NCBI GenBank assembly: GCA_949283575.1
Contig: CASDSU010000031.1
Span: 124,001 to 188,000 of the forward strand
Length of the DNA stretch: 64,000 nt
Direction of reading: 5' to 3'
Origin: an uncultured Eubacteriales bacterium
Lineage (GTDB): Bacteria > Bacillota > Clostridia > TANB77 > UBA1234
Part shown: positions 17,649 through 27,750 of the stretch, in pieces
Layout of the letters: each line of letters opens with the position of its first letter
Position numbering within the stretch: position 1 is the first letter of the stretch
The notes under the pieces: model-generated
The model's input: the letters and a program-made list of their open reading frames with translations, nothing else
Databases searched by the model: none
Told to the model about the DNA's origin: nothing
Made by a program: the position numbers and the translations under genes

Positions 17649-18188
17649 ATGGAATTAAAAGGATCAAAAACAGAGAAAAATTTAATGGAGGCTTTCGCTG
17701 GAGAGTCTCAAGCTAGAAATAAATATACATATTTTGCAAGTAAAGCAAAAAAAGAAGGATATGAGCAAATCGCTGCTATATTCCAAGAGACTGCTGATAA
17801 TGAAAAAGAACATGCTAAAATGTGGTTCAAATTATTACATGGTGGAGAAGTTCCTACAACGGCAGAAAACTTATTAGCTGCTGCTGAAGGCGAAAACTTC
17901 GAATGGACAGATATGTATGACAGAATGGCTAAAGAAGCTAGAGAAGAAGGCTTCGATCATATTGCATTTTTATTTGAAGAAGTAGCTAAAATTGAAAAAG
18001 AACATGAAGAAAGATATAGAAAATTATTAGAAAATGTAGAAGGTGGCCTTGTATTTAGTAGAGATGGTGAGAAAATTTGGAAATGCAGAAATTGTGGACA
18101 TATCGTAATTGGTAAAGAAGCTCCAGAAGTTTGCCCAGTATGTACACATCCAAAAGCATACTTTGAAATCAAAGCTGAAAATTATTAA
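17649..18188 (+). CDS. rbr: Rubrerythrin
   Basis: A peroxide-reducing non-haem iron protein of anaerobes, 179 residues. The N-terminal ferritin-like domain carries diiron ligands ([39 protein letters not shown]). The C-terminal rubredoxin-like domain has two CxxC pairs (WKCRNCGHI and [13 protein letters not shown]). AAGGAGG sits 8 bp before the ATG at 17649, and a TATAAT box lies at 17611. Single gene, oxidative-stress defence. Confidence 0.95.
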   Translation: MELKGSKTEKNLMEAFAGESQARNKYTYFASKAKKEGYEQIAAIFQETADNEKEHAKMWFKLLHGGEVPTTAENLLAAAEGENFEWTDMYDRMAKEAREEGFDHIAFLFEEVAKIEKEHEERYRKLLENVEGGLVFSRDGEKIWKCRNCGHIVIGKEAPEVCPVCTHPKAYFEIKAENY

Positions 18189-18191
18189 AAT

Positions 18192-18227
18192 AAAAAGAGC
18201 ATTCTCAAAAAAGAGAATGCTTTTTTG
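18192..18227. terminator. Bidirectional terminator between rbr and spoIIID
   Basis: AAAAGAGCATTCTC and GAGAATGCTTTTTT form a strong stem. A-run and T-run on either side let it serve both converging genes. Confidence 0.88.
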
Positions 18228-18228
18228 T

Positions 18229-18480
18229 TTAGTCATTCTGCCACTTAATTCTTGTCGCTTCACCTCCTCTTATATGACGTTCAGCTTTGTTTTCATCAAG
18301 TACTTTTTTCGCTTCGTTTGCAAGAGAAGCGTTTATTCGTGTTAAACGTTCAGTAATATCTTTATGTACAGTTGATTTAGAAATACCAAACTTTTTGGCA
18401 GCTCCTCGTACAGTATCTTTTGTATCAATAATATAGTGAGCAAGTTCGATTGCTCTTTCTTCTATATAAATCTTATTCAA
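18229..18480 (-). CDS. spoIIID: Sporulation transcription regulator SpoIIID
   Basis: A small HTH regulator of mother-cell sporulation genes. YIEERAIELAHYIIDTKDTVRGAAKKFGISKSTVHKDITERL and the ending NKAERHIRGGEATRIKW are closely SpoIIID-like. The likely start is TTG (18478-18480) behind a GGGGGA site, giving 83 residues. An open extension upstream codes for unrelated sequence. It indicates an endospore-forming ancestry. Confidence 0.92.
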   Translation of the reverse strand: MNKIYIEERAIELAHYIIDTKDTVRGAAKKFGISKSTVHKDITERLTRINASLANEAKKVLDENKAERHIRGGEATRIKWQND

Positions 18481-18700
18481 AAAAAATCCCCCTTTGAATA
18501 CGATATAATTAATTCTATTCAAAAAGGCTTTATATATTCTTTTAAATTGACCTTTAGAAAAAGTTTTAATAAAATATAATAAGAAAGCTAAAGACAAGGA
18601 TGTGAATATTTAGTTAGTGTTTTGGGATTTATAGTTCTAGTTGTTTTATTAATTGTACAAGAGTAGAAACATGAGAAACAAGTGAGAGCGTATAGAATAA

Positions 18701-19582
18701 ATTGTTCAAGTACAGCAAAAGCCAGTAAACCTTCAAACAGAAGCTCGAAAGAAAGTTATAAAAGAAACTAAAATTAAGAAATCAGATATACAAAAAGAAG
18801 TTATAAAAAATAATACAATACTTGCTGTAGGTTCTATATTTATAGTAGTAGCTGCAATAAGCTTTTTATATACAGGTTGGAATGTTTTACACAATGCATT
18901 AAAAATTGGAGTTTTTGGTATATTGGCTGTAGTTTTCTTGATGTTAAGTCATTTGTCAAAACACAAATTAAATTTACCTCAAACTTCAAAAGCATTCTTT
19001 TATATAGCAATGGGTTATATTCCAATAGTATTATTCTCATTATTATTGCTTGACTTGATTGGTGAATACTTTTCAATTTCAGGAGATGGAAGATTTATAT
19101 ATTTGTTTGGTGCGAGTGTTTTTATTATGAGTTTATATTATGTGATTGCAATTTCTCTTGTTATGTTGTGTTTGGAAAATACGTTATATTTATTAGCTTC
19201 AAGTATATTAATTATGGCATTATATTATTTGTTAGATGTTAGATTTGAAAAAATTTCATTTAAGTATGTAGTGCAAATGTTTCAAAGTATAACTATTTTT
19301 TTCGTGTGTCAACTGTTAAACATTAAAGTTCCTTTTTCGTATTTTCTTGTGTTAGTAACATCATTTTTGAAAATTGAAATTAGTGTAAATTCATATTCTT
19401 TGCCTTGGATTGCCAGAGAAATTATATGGACGGCAATTCTTGTATTGTCTTCAGAACAAGTAAACGAGTATGTATTTTTTGCTTGTATGGCTATATGGGC
19501 ATTTGTTAATTTGATTTTCACTATAGATGTATTAAGAATTATTGTAAAAGGTTTATTATCTTTTTCTTTGTTTATGATATAA
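18701..19582 (+). pseudogene. Decayed multi-helix membrane protein (DUF2157-like)
   Basis: An open frame runs from 18701 with no ATG start: QQKPVNLQTEARKKVIKE, then a charged linker, then about eight hydrophobic helices (ILAVGSIFIVVAAISFLYTG onward) to a stop at 19582. Related proteins begin with a zinc-ribbon and linker and are much longer. Here all three frames upstream (18598-18700) hold stops, so the 5' end is lost and the 3' end appears truncated. No CGG lies at the break. A remnant is more likely than a functional gene; a TTG start at 18923 cannot be excluded. Confidence 0.5.
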
Positions 19583-19601
19583 TAACAAAGAGGTGATTTT
19601 G

Positions 19602-20534
19602 ATGTGGTTTGAAGAAGAAAAGTTTGTGTTTGATAGTGCAAACGGCATATATAAAGTACATGGAAAAATAATGAAGCCTTTAAACCAGGAAATAAAAGGA
19701 GTTATTCAAATATCTCATGGTATGTGTGAATATATAGATAAATATGATGATTTTGCAGAATACATGTTAAATCAAGGATTTATAGTTGCTGGTCATGATC
19801 ATATTGGACATGGAGATTCTGTAAATAAAAGTGAAGATAAAGGTTTTTTTGCGTCGAAGGATGGATATAAAAATCTAATAGAAGATTTAAGAAAAGTTAC
19901 AGAAATTGTAAAAAAAGCGTTTCCTGATAAGCCTTTTTATTTATTAGGACATTCAATGGGATCCCTTATTGCAAGATGTTATGTTGCTAAGTATGGTAAT
20001 GAAATAAATGGATTAATCTTGTGTGGAACTATCGGCCCACAGCCTCTTGTTAAAGCTGGTATAAAGATGGCTAATTTCATAGCTGAGAAAAAAGGTGAAC
20101 GTTATAGAAGTAAAAAAATATATGATTTATCATTAGATTTTGCTAATGTAAAATTCTTGCCTGTTAAGACTAGATATGATTGGGTTTCGAGTGATGAAGA
20201 TGAAGTAAAGAGACATATGGAAGATAAGAGAGCAAACTTTATTTTTACGGTAAAAGGTTTTTCGGATTTGTTTCATTTAGTAAATCTTGCAAATTCTGAA
20301 ATGGTAATAAAAACAATACCAAAAAGTTTGCCAATAATTTTTATGTCTGGGGATAAAGATCCAATTGGTGAAAATGGAACTGGTGTTATGAAAGCTGTAA
20401 AACTTTATAAGAATATGGGAATTACAAATGTAAGAATAAAATTATATCCGAATAAAAGACATGAGCTGTTAAAAGAGAGTAATAAAACTGAAGTGTTTGA
20501 AGATATATCTAAATGGATAAAGGTGCATATTTAA
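19602..20534 (+). CDS. Alpha/beta hydrolase, monoacylglycerol lipase-like
   Basis: A serine hydrolase of 310 residues. The nucleophile elbow is LLGHSMGSLIARCY; the N-terminal ISHGMCEYIDKYDDFAEYM and GHDHIGHGDS motifs are typical of Hydrolase_4 monoglyceride lipases. The acid is in MSGDKDPIGE and the His in YPNKRHELLKE. No signal peptide, so it is cytoplasmic. The ATG at 19602 follows GAGGTGATTTTG. Confidence 0.88.
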   Translation: MWFEEEKFVFDSANGIYKVHGKIMKPLNQEIKGVIQISHGMCEYIDKYDDFAEYMLNQGFIVAGHDHIGHGDSVNKSEDKGFFASKDGYKNLIEDLRKVTEIVKKAFPDKPFYLLGHSMGSLIARCYVAKYGNEINGLILCGTIGPQPLVKAGIKMANFIAEKKGERYRSKKIYDLSLDFANVKFLPVKTRYDWVSSDEDEVKRHMEDKRANFIFTVKGFSDLFHLVNLANSEMVIKTIPKSLPIIFMSGDKDPIGENGTGVMKAVKLYKNMGITNVRIKLYPNKRHELLKESNKTEVFEDISKWIKVHI

Positions 20535-20552
20535 AGATTAGGTGGCGTTTTG

Positions 20553-21044
20553 ATGATTGTTTTTTTAGTTGTTTTTGTTGCTTTAATTTTTATTTATATA
20601 CGTAATGTGTATTTAAAAGAATTTATTGAGGTTACTATAATTTACAAGTCGCTTTGCAAATTGTTAAATTCAAGAGATTTACTTTTGCTAAAGATTTTGC
20701 CAGATATAAAAAAGAAGAAGCAAAAAGAAAGAATATTGTTATTAATTGATGAGAGAAATAAAAAAAGTAAGATTTCATATGATGATGCTATTTTTGCTGA
20801 TGTAGAACTTCACAATGAGCTTAAGGCGTTTTATAATGATGTAGATAAGATGAAGAAAAATGAATTACAAATGGAAATTTTTAAGAAAATTATTTCTTTT
20901 GAAAATCAAATAAAAAATGTTAGAAAGAAATATAGTGTAGCTGTTGAAAAATATAATATGTCATTAACGATACATCCTAAGTTTTGTGTGAAATTTTTAC
21001 ATATGAAGCCACTTGAGATATATGGAAATGTTACAAAAAAATAA
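20553..21044 (+). CDS. LemA-like membrane-anchored protein
   Basis: An N-terminal membrane helix ([14 protein letters not shown]) is followed by long basic helices. The end, [20 protein letters not shown] followed by [12 protein letters not shown], matches the LemA C-terminal signature (YN-x-AV-x-x-YN and a final hydrophobic segment). At 163 residues it is slightly short for LemA (about 185). Function of LemA proteins is unclear. It sits 14 bp upstream of ruvB and likely shares a transcript. Confidence 0.65.
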   Translation: MIVFLVVFVALIFIYIRNVYLKEFIEVTIIYKSLCKLLNSRDLLLLKILPDIKKKKQKERILLLIDERNKKSKISYDDAIFADVELHNELKAFYNDVDKMKKNELQMEIFKKIISFENQIKNVRKKYSVAVEKYNMSLTIHPKFCVKFLHMKPLEIYGNVTKK

Positions 21045-21058
21045 TAAGGAGTCAGAGA

Positions 21059-22078
21059 ATGGATTTAGAAGAAGAGAGAATAATTTGTCCAGGATTTGAA
21101 TCTTCAGATTCAGACATTGAGAATAGTTTAAGACCTCGTGTAATTGAAGATTATGTTGGACAAGAAAAGGTTAAAGAAAATCTGAAAGTTTTTATAGAGG
21201 CAGCACGAAAAAGAAGTGAGCCTCTTGATCATACTTTATTATATGGTCCTCCTGGACTTGGAAAAACAACACTTGCAAATATTATTGCGAATGAAATGAA
21301 TACAAACATTAGAATAACATCAGGGCCAGCGATTGAGAAGCCTGGAGATTTGGCTGCTTTACTTACTAATTTGGCTCCAAATGATGTTTTGTTTATAGAT
21401 GAAATACATAGATTAAATCGAAGCGTTGAAGAGATTTTATATCCTGCGATGGAAGATTTTTCGCTTGATATAATTATTGGAAAAGGACCAAGTGCTCGTT
21501 CAATTCGTCTTGATTTGCCGAAATTTACTTTAGTTGGTGCAACGACGAAGGCAGGTAATTTATCATCACCACTTAGAGATAGATTTGGAATAATTAACCG
21601 CCTAGAATTGTATAATAATGACCAATTAACAGATATTGTAAAGCGTTCAGCTGGTATTTTAAAGATAGAAATAACAGAAAAAGGTGCAAGAGAAGTTGCA
21701 TCAAGATCTCGTGGTACACCAAGAATTGCAAACAGATTGCTTAAGCGTGTTAGAGACTTTGCAGAGATAACTGGCGATGGAACTATAACTGATGAGATTG
21801 CAGATAAAGCTTTGAAATGTTTAGAAATAGATAAAATTGGACTTGATAATATTGATAGATTAATGCTTGATGCAATTATTAAAAAATTTGCTGGTGGTCC
21901 TGTTGGTGTTGAGACACTTGCTGCTACAATAGGAGAAGATGTTTCAACAATAGAAGATGTTTATGAACCATACTTAATGCAAATAGGTTTTATAAATAGA
22001 ACTCCAAGAGGAAGAATGGCTACGATTGATGCTTTTAAGCATATGGGTTTAAAGAAAGAAGAAGAAAAATATTCGTAA
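21059..22078 (+). CDS. ruvB: Holliday junction branch migration ATPase RuvB
   Basis: The motor of the RuvABC resolvasome, 339 residues. Walker [12 protein letters not shown], Walker [13 protein letters not shown], sensor 1 VGATTKAG, arginine-finger region [10 protein letters not shown], and the C-terminal winged helix ([30 protein letters not shown]). An AAGGAG site precedes the ATG. It is separated from ruvA by about 20 kb. Confidence 0.97.
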   Translation: MDLEEERIICPGFESSDSDIENSLRPRVIEDYVGQEKVKENLKVFIEAARKRSEPLDHTLLYGPPGLGKTTLANIIANEMNTNIRITSGPAIEKPGDLAALLTNLAPNDVLFIDEIHRLNRSVEEILYPAMEDFSLDIIIGKGPSARSIRLDLPKFTLVGATTKAGNLSSPLRDRFGIINRLELYNNDQLTDIVKRSAGILKIEITEKGAREVASRSRGTPRIANRLLKRVRDFAEITGDGTITDEIADKALKCLEIDKIGLDNIDRLMLDAIIKKFAGGPVGVETLAATIGEDVSTIEDVYEPYLMQIGFINRTPRGRMATIDAFKHMGLKKEEEKYS

Positions 22079-22097
22079 GAAAAAAGCGAGGGATGAT

Positions 22098-23261
22098 ATG
22101 ATAAGTTATTTAGACGCTGTACAGCAATATTATAAAATAAAGTTTAGTCGTAGAGGAAAAGAAAATTATATTCATAAAGTTATTGCAAGGTTTACTCAGG
22201 CATTTAGAGTGGATGCAGTAATAGTTTGGATTGTTTTATCTTTAACTACTTGTGTATATATAGAAGATTTTGAAGAGAATTCGTTAATAATTCTTTTAGG
22301 CGTATTAATAGCTATGGGAATGGTTCTTATAAAAAGATATTTTATTAATAGAAGGTATGGTCATAAACCTCATAATCTAAACATATATCAACGTGAGAAA
22401 CCGAGTAATTTAAGACCTGCACATGTGAGAATGCTGTTGAATGACGGATTAGTTGATAGAGTTTCATTAGTAGCAACTATTATGGATTTAGTTGATAGAG
22501 GCTATTTGGAAACAGAACGATCTGAAGCTGAAAGATTAAATTTTGAAAATTTTATGTTGATTAGAACTGAAAAAGATGATTCGGATTTACTTAAATATGA
22601 AAAATTTTTGATGGATTGGTTCTTTGAAAAATATGCAAAGAATAGTGTTATTACAATGAAAAATCTAAATGCTTTTTTGAATAAAAACATGATGGAAGAG
22701 ACAACGGTAATGCTTTTTGAAGAATGGGTTGCACTTGTAAATTTATCATATCCGGTAAAACAACTTTATAAAGAATGTATAAAAGAGAATTTAATTAAAA
22801 CTATTATTTATGTTATTTTTGCTGTAATAGATATTATGATTATATCTGGTGAAGTGCAAATTCCAGGTGTTCTGGGAATTATTTGTATTTATTGTATAGG
22901 TGCAGGTCTTTTCACTACTCCTAAGTATATGTTAAATCAAGTTGGAACAGAAGAAAGAGATGCGTGGCTTGATTTGAAAAAATATCTAAATGATTTTTCG
23001 AATATGAAAGAGAAAACCATCGAAAATATTGAATTGTGGGGGTTTTATCTTACATATGCTATTGCTTTAGATATATATACTGTTACACAGTATGAATTTC
23101 TGAAATTCATTAACTGGTATTGGCCAGATCGTCTGTCAATAGCCAAGAATGATAATGAATTTAAAATAATGAAACAGTTTGATGCAAACGTAAGTGATGA
23201 AATTATTAATAAAGAAATAGAAAATGAAATGAAAATATATAATTTTAAAACTTTTTATTAA
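22098..23261 (+). CDS. DUF2207-like membrane protein
   Basis: Matches the C-terminal part of DUF2207 proteins: a basic N-terminus, two helices (about residues 42-80), the motif NLRPAHVRMLLNDGLVDRVSLVATIMDLVDRGYLE, two central helices (TIIYVIFAVIDIMIISGE, VLGIICIYCIGAGLF), then WLDLKKYLNDFSNMKE and GFYLTYAIALDIYTV. It lacks the extracellular N-terminal domain of full-length members. The ruvB-lemA neighbourhood fits, since LemA and DUF2207 proteins often co-occur. Role unknown. Confidence 0.72.
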   Translation: MISYLDAVQQYYKIKFSRRGKENYIHKVIARFTQAFRVDAVIVWIVLSLTTCVYIEDFEENSLIILLGVLIAMGMVLIKRYFINRRYGHKPHNLNIYQREKPSNLRPAHVRMLLNDGLVDRVSLVATIMDLVDRGYLETERSEAERLNFENFMLIRTEKDDSDLLKYEKFLMDWFFEKYAKNSVITMKNLNAFLNKNMMEETTVMLFEEWVALVNLSYPVKQLYKECIKENLIKTIIYVIFAVIDIMIISGEVQIPGVLGIICIYCIGAGLFTTPKYMLNQVGTEERDAWLDLKKYLNDFSNMKEKTIENIELWGFYLTYAIALDIYTVTQYEFLKFINWYWPDRLSIAKNDNEFKIMKQFDANVSDEIINKEIENEMKIYNFKTFY

Positions 23262-23288
23262 TTATAACAAAGAAATGAGAGATAAAGG

Positions 23289-23858
23289 ATGAAAGTATTA
23301 CTTCACACATGTTGTGCGCCATGCTCAACATACGTTGTAGATAAATTAAGAAAAGATGGATATGATGATATAACTGCATATTGGTATAACATTAATATTC
23401 ATCCATATACTGAATACAAAGCAAGGTTAAATGCTTTGAAAATGTATTCTGAAATGATAAATATGCCACTCGTGGTGAATCACAATTATGGGATTAGAGA
23501 GTTTACGAAGTCGGTAATTGATAATATTGATGGGCGTTGTAAATTTTGTTACGAGTCAAGGCTTGAGGAAACTGCTAAGTATGCAAAAGAAAATGGATAT
23601 GATGCCTTTACAACAACACTTTTAGTTAGTCCTTATCAAAAGCATGAATTAATCATACAAGTAGCAAATCAAATGGCTGAAAAATATGGAGTGGAATTTA
23701 TTTATCAAGATTTTAGAGAAGGATTTAGGATAGGTCAGCAGATGGCAAGAGATGCAGGACTTTATATGCAAAAGTATTGTGGATGCATATATTCTGAGTA
23801 TGAAGCTGCTTTAGACCGCGAAAATAGAAAAAGACAGAAAAAAGTAGCAAAAAAGTAA
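23289..23858 (+). CDS. queH: Epoxyqueuosine reductase QueH
   Basis: The last step of queuosine tRNA modification. QueH (DUF208) has paired cysteines for iron-sulfur and metal binding: HTCCAPCSTYV at the N-terminus, GRCKFCYESRLEETA in the middle and YCGCIYSEYEA near the end. 189 residues, usual length. Acts on tRNA in the cytoplasm. Confidence 0.95.
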   Translation: MKVLLHTCCAPCSTYVVDKLRKDGYDDITAYWYNINIHPYTEYKARLNALKMYSEMINMPLVVNHNYGIREFTKSVIDNIDGRCKFCYESRLEETAKYAKENGYDAFTTTLLVSPYQKHELIIQVANQMAEKYGVEFIYQDFREGFRIGQQMARDAGLYMQKYCGCIYSEYEAALDRENRKRQKKVAKK

Positions 23859-23889
23859 TAAAAATGGTGTATAAATAGGTTTGGGCTAA

Positions 23890-24208
23890 TTGTTGAAAGT
23901 AATAATATTAAAACAAGTTCCATTAGAAAAACAGCATGGTATAAAGGGGATATTGAATAAATCTTTTTAGTTGATACTAATAAAAAACTAACTGAACAGC
24001 CTATATCTGAAGAGGCAAAAGCTATTTTAAAAGAGTGGAACCTTTTCAACAAAATAATTTAGAGAGTTTGTCAGATGCTTTGCAAAAAACAGAAGATATT
24101 AAACTTGATAGTGACAATGATGCTAAAAAAAGTTTAGTAGAAGTTAAGAAAACATCATCGTTTTTTTTACGAATGATAGATAAAATAAAACATTTTTTTA
24201 GTAAATAG
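23890..24208 (+). pseudogene. Remnant of an effector-like gene
   Basis: The 373-bp gap before the kinase-like gene holds stop-interrupted coding traces in shifting frames: WYKGDIE-stop-IFLVDTNKKLTEQPISEEA and then, in another frame, LESLSDALQKTEDIKLDSD up to a basic amphipathic end, SSFFLRMIDKIKHFFSK-stop. No CGG is present at the breaks. It looks like the decayed 3' end of a gene of the same kind as the effector that follows. Confidence 0.45.
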
Positions 24209-24231
24209 TTATATTAGAGCTGAGGTGTTAT

Positions 24232-26263
24232 ATGTCTGTAGAAAAACAAATGAAGAAAAAAGTTAGGGCTTTACAAAAAGTTTTTAATGATGACGATTTT
24301 ATTCTAAGAGCTGTTCAAGGAATGGGGGGAATAGGTTCAAAAGTTGATTTTAGATATGTATTTGGAAACATTTTTTCATACTATTTTGCTTCTGAGGACT
24401 TAAATCATTACTACACTATAGACGAAATGAATGAGAAGTTGTGGGCGTTGCAAGAAAAAGGTTCTTGTGTAGATCAGAGATATTATTTTCAGGCCTATAA
24501 TGGATGTTGTGAAGAAACATATAGAAAAAACGGGATAGATGATGTTTCTGATTTAAGTTCAGAGATAAAAGATGCTATGGAAATATTAGAAAGTGAACTG
24601 GGCAAAACAACACAGACGACAGCAGGCGGTGAAGAAAAAATACGAAGATCGTATATTACTACCGATTTTGAGATGCTTATGAGATATGCTTTTGATTATT
24701 CTCCTGAAAGATTGTGGTATGGACCTCTTAAGGATAGTGAAAAAACATCGATAAGGGTTGGAGAATCAAAGTCTGATTATATGATGAGAGTTATTGAAGG
24801 AAAACTTGAAGGAAAAACTGAAGAGGAAAAGGATAGGATAAGGGGTGCTGGTAGAATTATTGCTGATGCATATGGTACCAAAAGACCAAGAATTGCTATT
24901 ATTCCAGAAAGTGAGATTAAAGATTTTAAAGCAGATTTTGACAGTGATACGCCGAATTCAGAAAAAGAAAAACCGAAAATTACGTTATATGAGATTGCAG
25001 AAGAAGAAAATTATGGATGGACTTCTGGTTTTCAAAGTGGACCTAATTTTTCATTTGAAGGCGGAGTTGTGGTATATGATAAGATTACACCAGATAAATT
25101 TGTTACAGTAAGTGTGCCTGATTCATATGAATTACTTCAAATGTATGCTGTTCAAAGAGGAGCAAATTTTGGTGATATGATTAATCCTGTTAATGGAAGA
25201 ATTATTGAAAGATCAAAAGAACAAGCTTTAGATGTACAAAAGCCACAAAATATTTTTTCTAAATTTGTAAGTAGATTTAAGCCTGCAAAAAAGCAAATCG
25301 ACATGGAATTATCTGGCGAAGCTCAGATGCAGAAGCATTATGAGGACATGCGGAAGAGTTTATTTGGGTGGAACTGGCGAAATGCATCTTTGTGAAGATG
25401 GTTATGGGAATGAATATTTATTTAAACCATCAGTAAGAAAAGGAACTGAGGAATACGAACCGTTTAGAGCAGACATTCAAGTTGCTGCGGCAAAATTACA
25501 ACAAATAGTTTCACCAGAAACTGCTGTGAAATGTGAACTTGCAAAAGTTGGGGATATGAAAGGTGCAATTCAGGAAAAAGTAAAAATAGATGAAGAGAAA
25601 ACAGCTGCAATAAGTGCTTATTATTACGATGGTGTACCACTTGATGAAAATATAGCTAGACAGTTTATGAGAGAGTATGTTGTTGATTTTTGTCTTGCAA
25701 ATTATGACGCGCATTATAATAATTTTATAGTGGATGATAAAGGAAACTTGAGAGGCGTTGATAAAGAACAGTCTTTAAAGCATTTAAAAGATTATCTAGC
25801 TCAAAGAGATTATAAAATGGATAATTATCATCCAAATGAAAGATTTGGTGAAGAACGTCCTATATATGGAAGAATTTTTAAAGATGTTCAAGATGGAGTT
25901 TTACCTGCAAGTATACTTCAAGAGGTACATAAGGGAATAGAAGCTGTAAGAACGATTCCTGCTAATGAATACCTAGAAATATTTACTCCTTACGCTAAAT
26001 CACTTGGTTATGAGGGTGAAAAAATGGGAGAGTTTTATGAACAGATTTTAAACAGAAGAGATTCTTTGAAAGAAGTTGAAAGAATGTTAGAAGAGATGGG
26101 GCAACCTAGAAGTCAACAAGGGCTAGTACAAGCAAATCAGGAACAAGTTAAAACAGTAGCCAAACCATCGCTTACAGAATTGTCACAATATTTAGGTGTA
26201 CTGAAAGAAAAGTTTGTGGGAATGATGCATGGTCACGAAAAGGTGGTTGAAAATGAAAAATAA
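24232..26263 (+). CDS. Effector-like protein with HipA/PI-kinase-like domain, made by +1 shift at CGG
   Basis: Read 24232-25350, pass over C25351, read 25352-26263, giving 676 residues. The N-terminal ~370 residues are soluble and unrecognised. The +1 frame starts GRVYLGGTGEMHLCEDGYGN and LFKPSVRK, a nucleotide-binding sheet with a likely ATP-binding Lys near residue 398. The catalytic loop NYDAHYNNFIV (about 490) and metal motif GVDKEQS follow, as in HipA-like and phosphoinositide-type kinases. The 0 frame stops 14 codons after CGG and lacks the kinase. No signal peptide. The substrate is unknown; an effector or toxin role is inference. The next small gene overlaps its end. Upstream lies debris of a similar gene. 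Confidence 0.7.
25351..25354 (+). other. Putative CGG recoding site 3 (CGGA)
   Basis: In-frame CGG after GAC ATG. Passing over C joins the N-terminal region to the kinase-like domain with Gly at residue 374. Confidence 0.7.
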
Positions 26264-26555
26264 AAGTGAATTAAAATTATTTGATAAAAAGACTATCAGT
26301 AAAATACAAAAGAATTATAAAGCAAATTATGAAAGTTTACTTGATAAGCCAAAAGAAGTTTCAGCTGCTAAAATACAAAGAGAGAAACTTGAGAAACATA
26401 AAATTATGATGAATTATAAAAGATTGTTAGATTTGGGGGGAATTAAAGAAGAGGATATTCCAAGTGAATATGTTGAAGAATTAAGAAAAGTTTATGAAAG
26501 AGAGATAATTGATTTAAAGAGAAAAATTGAAAAAGCATCTTCAAGAAGAAGCTGA
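26253..26555 (+). CDS. Small basic helical protein, unknown (100 residues)
   Basis: The ATG at 26253 lies inside the end of the kinase-like gene and follows AAGGTGGTTGAA, so the two are translationally coupled. The protein is almost entirely charged helix (KNKSELKLFDKKTISKIQKN, LRKVYEREIIDLKRKIEKAS). It could be a partner, chaperone or antidote for the kinase-like protein. That role is inferred only from the coupling. Confidence 0.65.
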   Translation: MKNKSELKLFDKKTISKIQKNYKANYESLLDKPKEVSAAKIQREKLEKHKIMMNYKRLLDLGGIKEEDIPSEYVEELRKVYEREIIDLKRKIEKASSRRS

Positions 26556-26601
26556 TTAATATGTGAAAAATGTAATTTGGGAATTATAGGAGGAAATAAA
26601 A

Positions 26602-27729
26602 ATGAAAGAAAATGCAAAAGTTTATTTTACAGATTTTAGAGCAAGACCAGGTTTAAACATTCCACAAAAGTTAAAAATGTTGATAAAGAAAGCAGGCATT
26701 GAAAATATTGATTTTAATAATAAATTTGTAGCAATTAAAATACATTTTGGAGAGCCTGGTAACTTAGCGTTTTTAAGACCTAACTATGCTAAAGCTGTAG
26801 CTGATGTGGTTAAAGAATTAGGTGGAAGACCTTTCTTGACAGATGCTAATACTTTATATGTGGGTAGAAGAAAAAATGCTTTAGATCATATTGATGCTGC
26901 GTATGAAAATGGTTTTTCTCCGCTTTCAACTGGATGTCAAGTTATTATTGCTGATGGATTAAAAGGTACAGATGAAACTTTAGTTTCAATTGATGGAGAA
27001 TATGTTAAAGAAGCTAAGATTGGTAGAGCTGTTATGGATGCAGATATTATTATTTCGCTTAATCACTTCAAAGGTCATGAAGCTACAGGTTTTGGTGGTG
27101 CTATCAAGAATCTTGGAATGGGTTGTGGTTCTAGAGCTGGTAAGATGGAAATGCATTACAGTGGTAAGCCAATAGTTGATGAAAGTATGTGTAAAAAATG
27201 CAAAGTGTGTGCTAAAATTTGTGCACATGATGCGATTAGTTATAATGAATCTACAGGTGTTGCTGAGATTGATCATAATAAATGCGTTGGTTGTGGAAGA
27301 TGCATAGGAATTTGTAATTTTGATGCGATAGAGCCTGCCAATAATTCTGCAAATGATTTATTAAATAAGAAAATGGCTGAATATGCTCTTGCTGTTGTTA
27401 AAGGTAGACCAGAGTTTCATATTAATATAATTTGTGATGTTTCTCCAAATTGTGATTGTCATTCTGAAAATGATGCTCCTATAGTTCCAAATGTAGGAAT
27501 GCTTGCTTCGTTTGATAGCGTTGCAATTGATAGAGCTTCAGCTGATTTGGTTAATGAACAAACAGCATTTATGAATAGTGCACTTGGTGAAAATATTGAA
27601 AGACATATTTGTGAGAAAGATAATTTCCATACAAATCATCCTGATACAAATTGGGAAAGTCAAATTGAGCATGGTGAGAAGATTGGTTTGGGAACAGCAA
27701 ATTATGAACTTATAAAAGTTAAATTTTAA
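26602..27729 (+). CDS. DUF362 protein with two [4Fe-4S] clusters
   Basis: A redox protein of anaerobes, 375 residues. The N-terminal DUF362 domain (VAIKIHFGEPGNLAFLRPNY, ISLNHFKGHEATGFGGAIKN) is interrupted by a bacterial ferredoxin pair (CKKCKVCAKICAHDAI and CVGCGRCIGICNFDAI, near residues 198-240), then DUF362 resumes with CDVSPNCDCHSENDAPIV. Physiological partner unknown. AGGAGG precedes the ATG. Confidence 0.92.
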   Translation: MKENAKVYFTDFRARPGLNIPQKLKMLIKKAGIENIDFNNKFVAIKIHFGEPGNLAFLRPNYAKAVADVVKELGGRPFLTDANTLYVGRRKNALDHIDAAYENGFSPLSTGCQVIIADGLKGTDETLVSIDGEYVKEAKIGRAVMDADIIISLNHFKGHEATGFGGAIKNLGMGCGSRAGKMEMHYSGKPIVDESMCKKCKVCAKICAHDAISYNESTGVAEIDHNKCVGCGRCIGICNFDAIEPANNSANDLLNKKMAEYALAVVKGRPEFHINIICDVSPNCDCHSENDAPIVPNVGMLASFDSVAIDRASADLVNEQTAFMNSALGENIERHICEKDNFHTNHPDTNWESQIEHGEKIGLGTANYELIKVKF

Positions 27730-27750
27730 TTTTAGATAAAGGGGTAATTA

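Noticed and set aside
18701-19582. Decayed membrane gene as another CGG-recoded gene
   Set aside because: Its only CGG (19431) is out of phase and the upstream breaks lack CGG, so it is better read as a true remnant.
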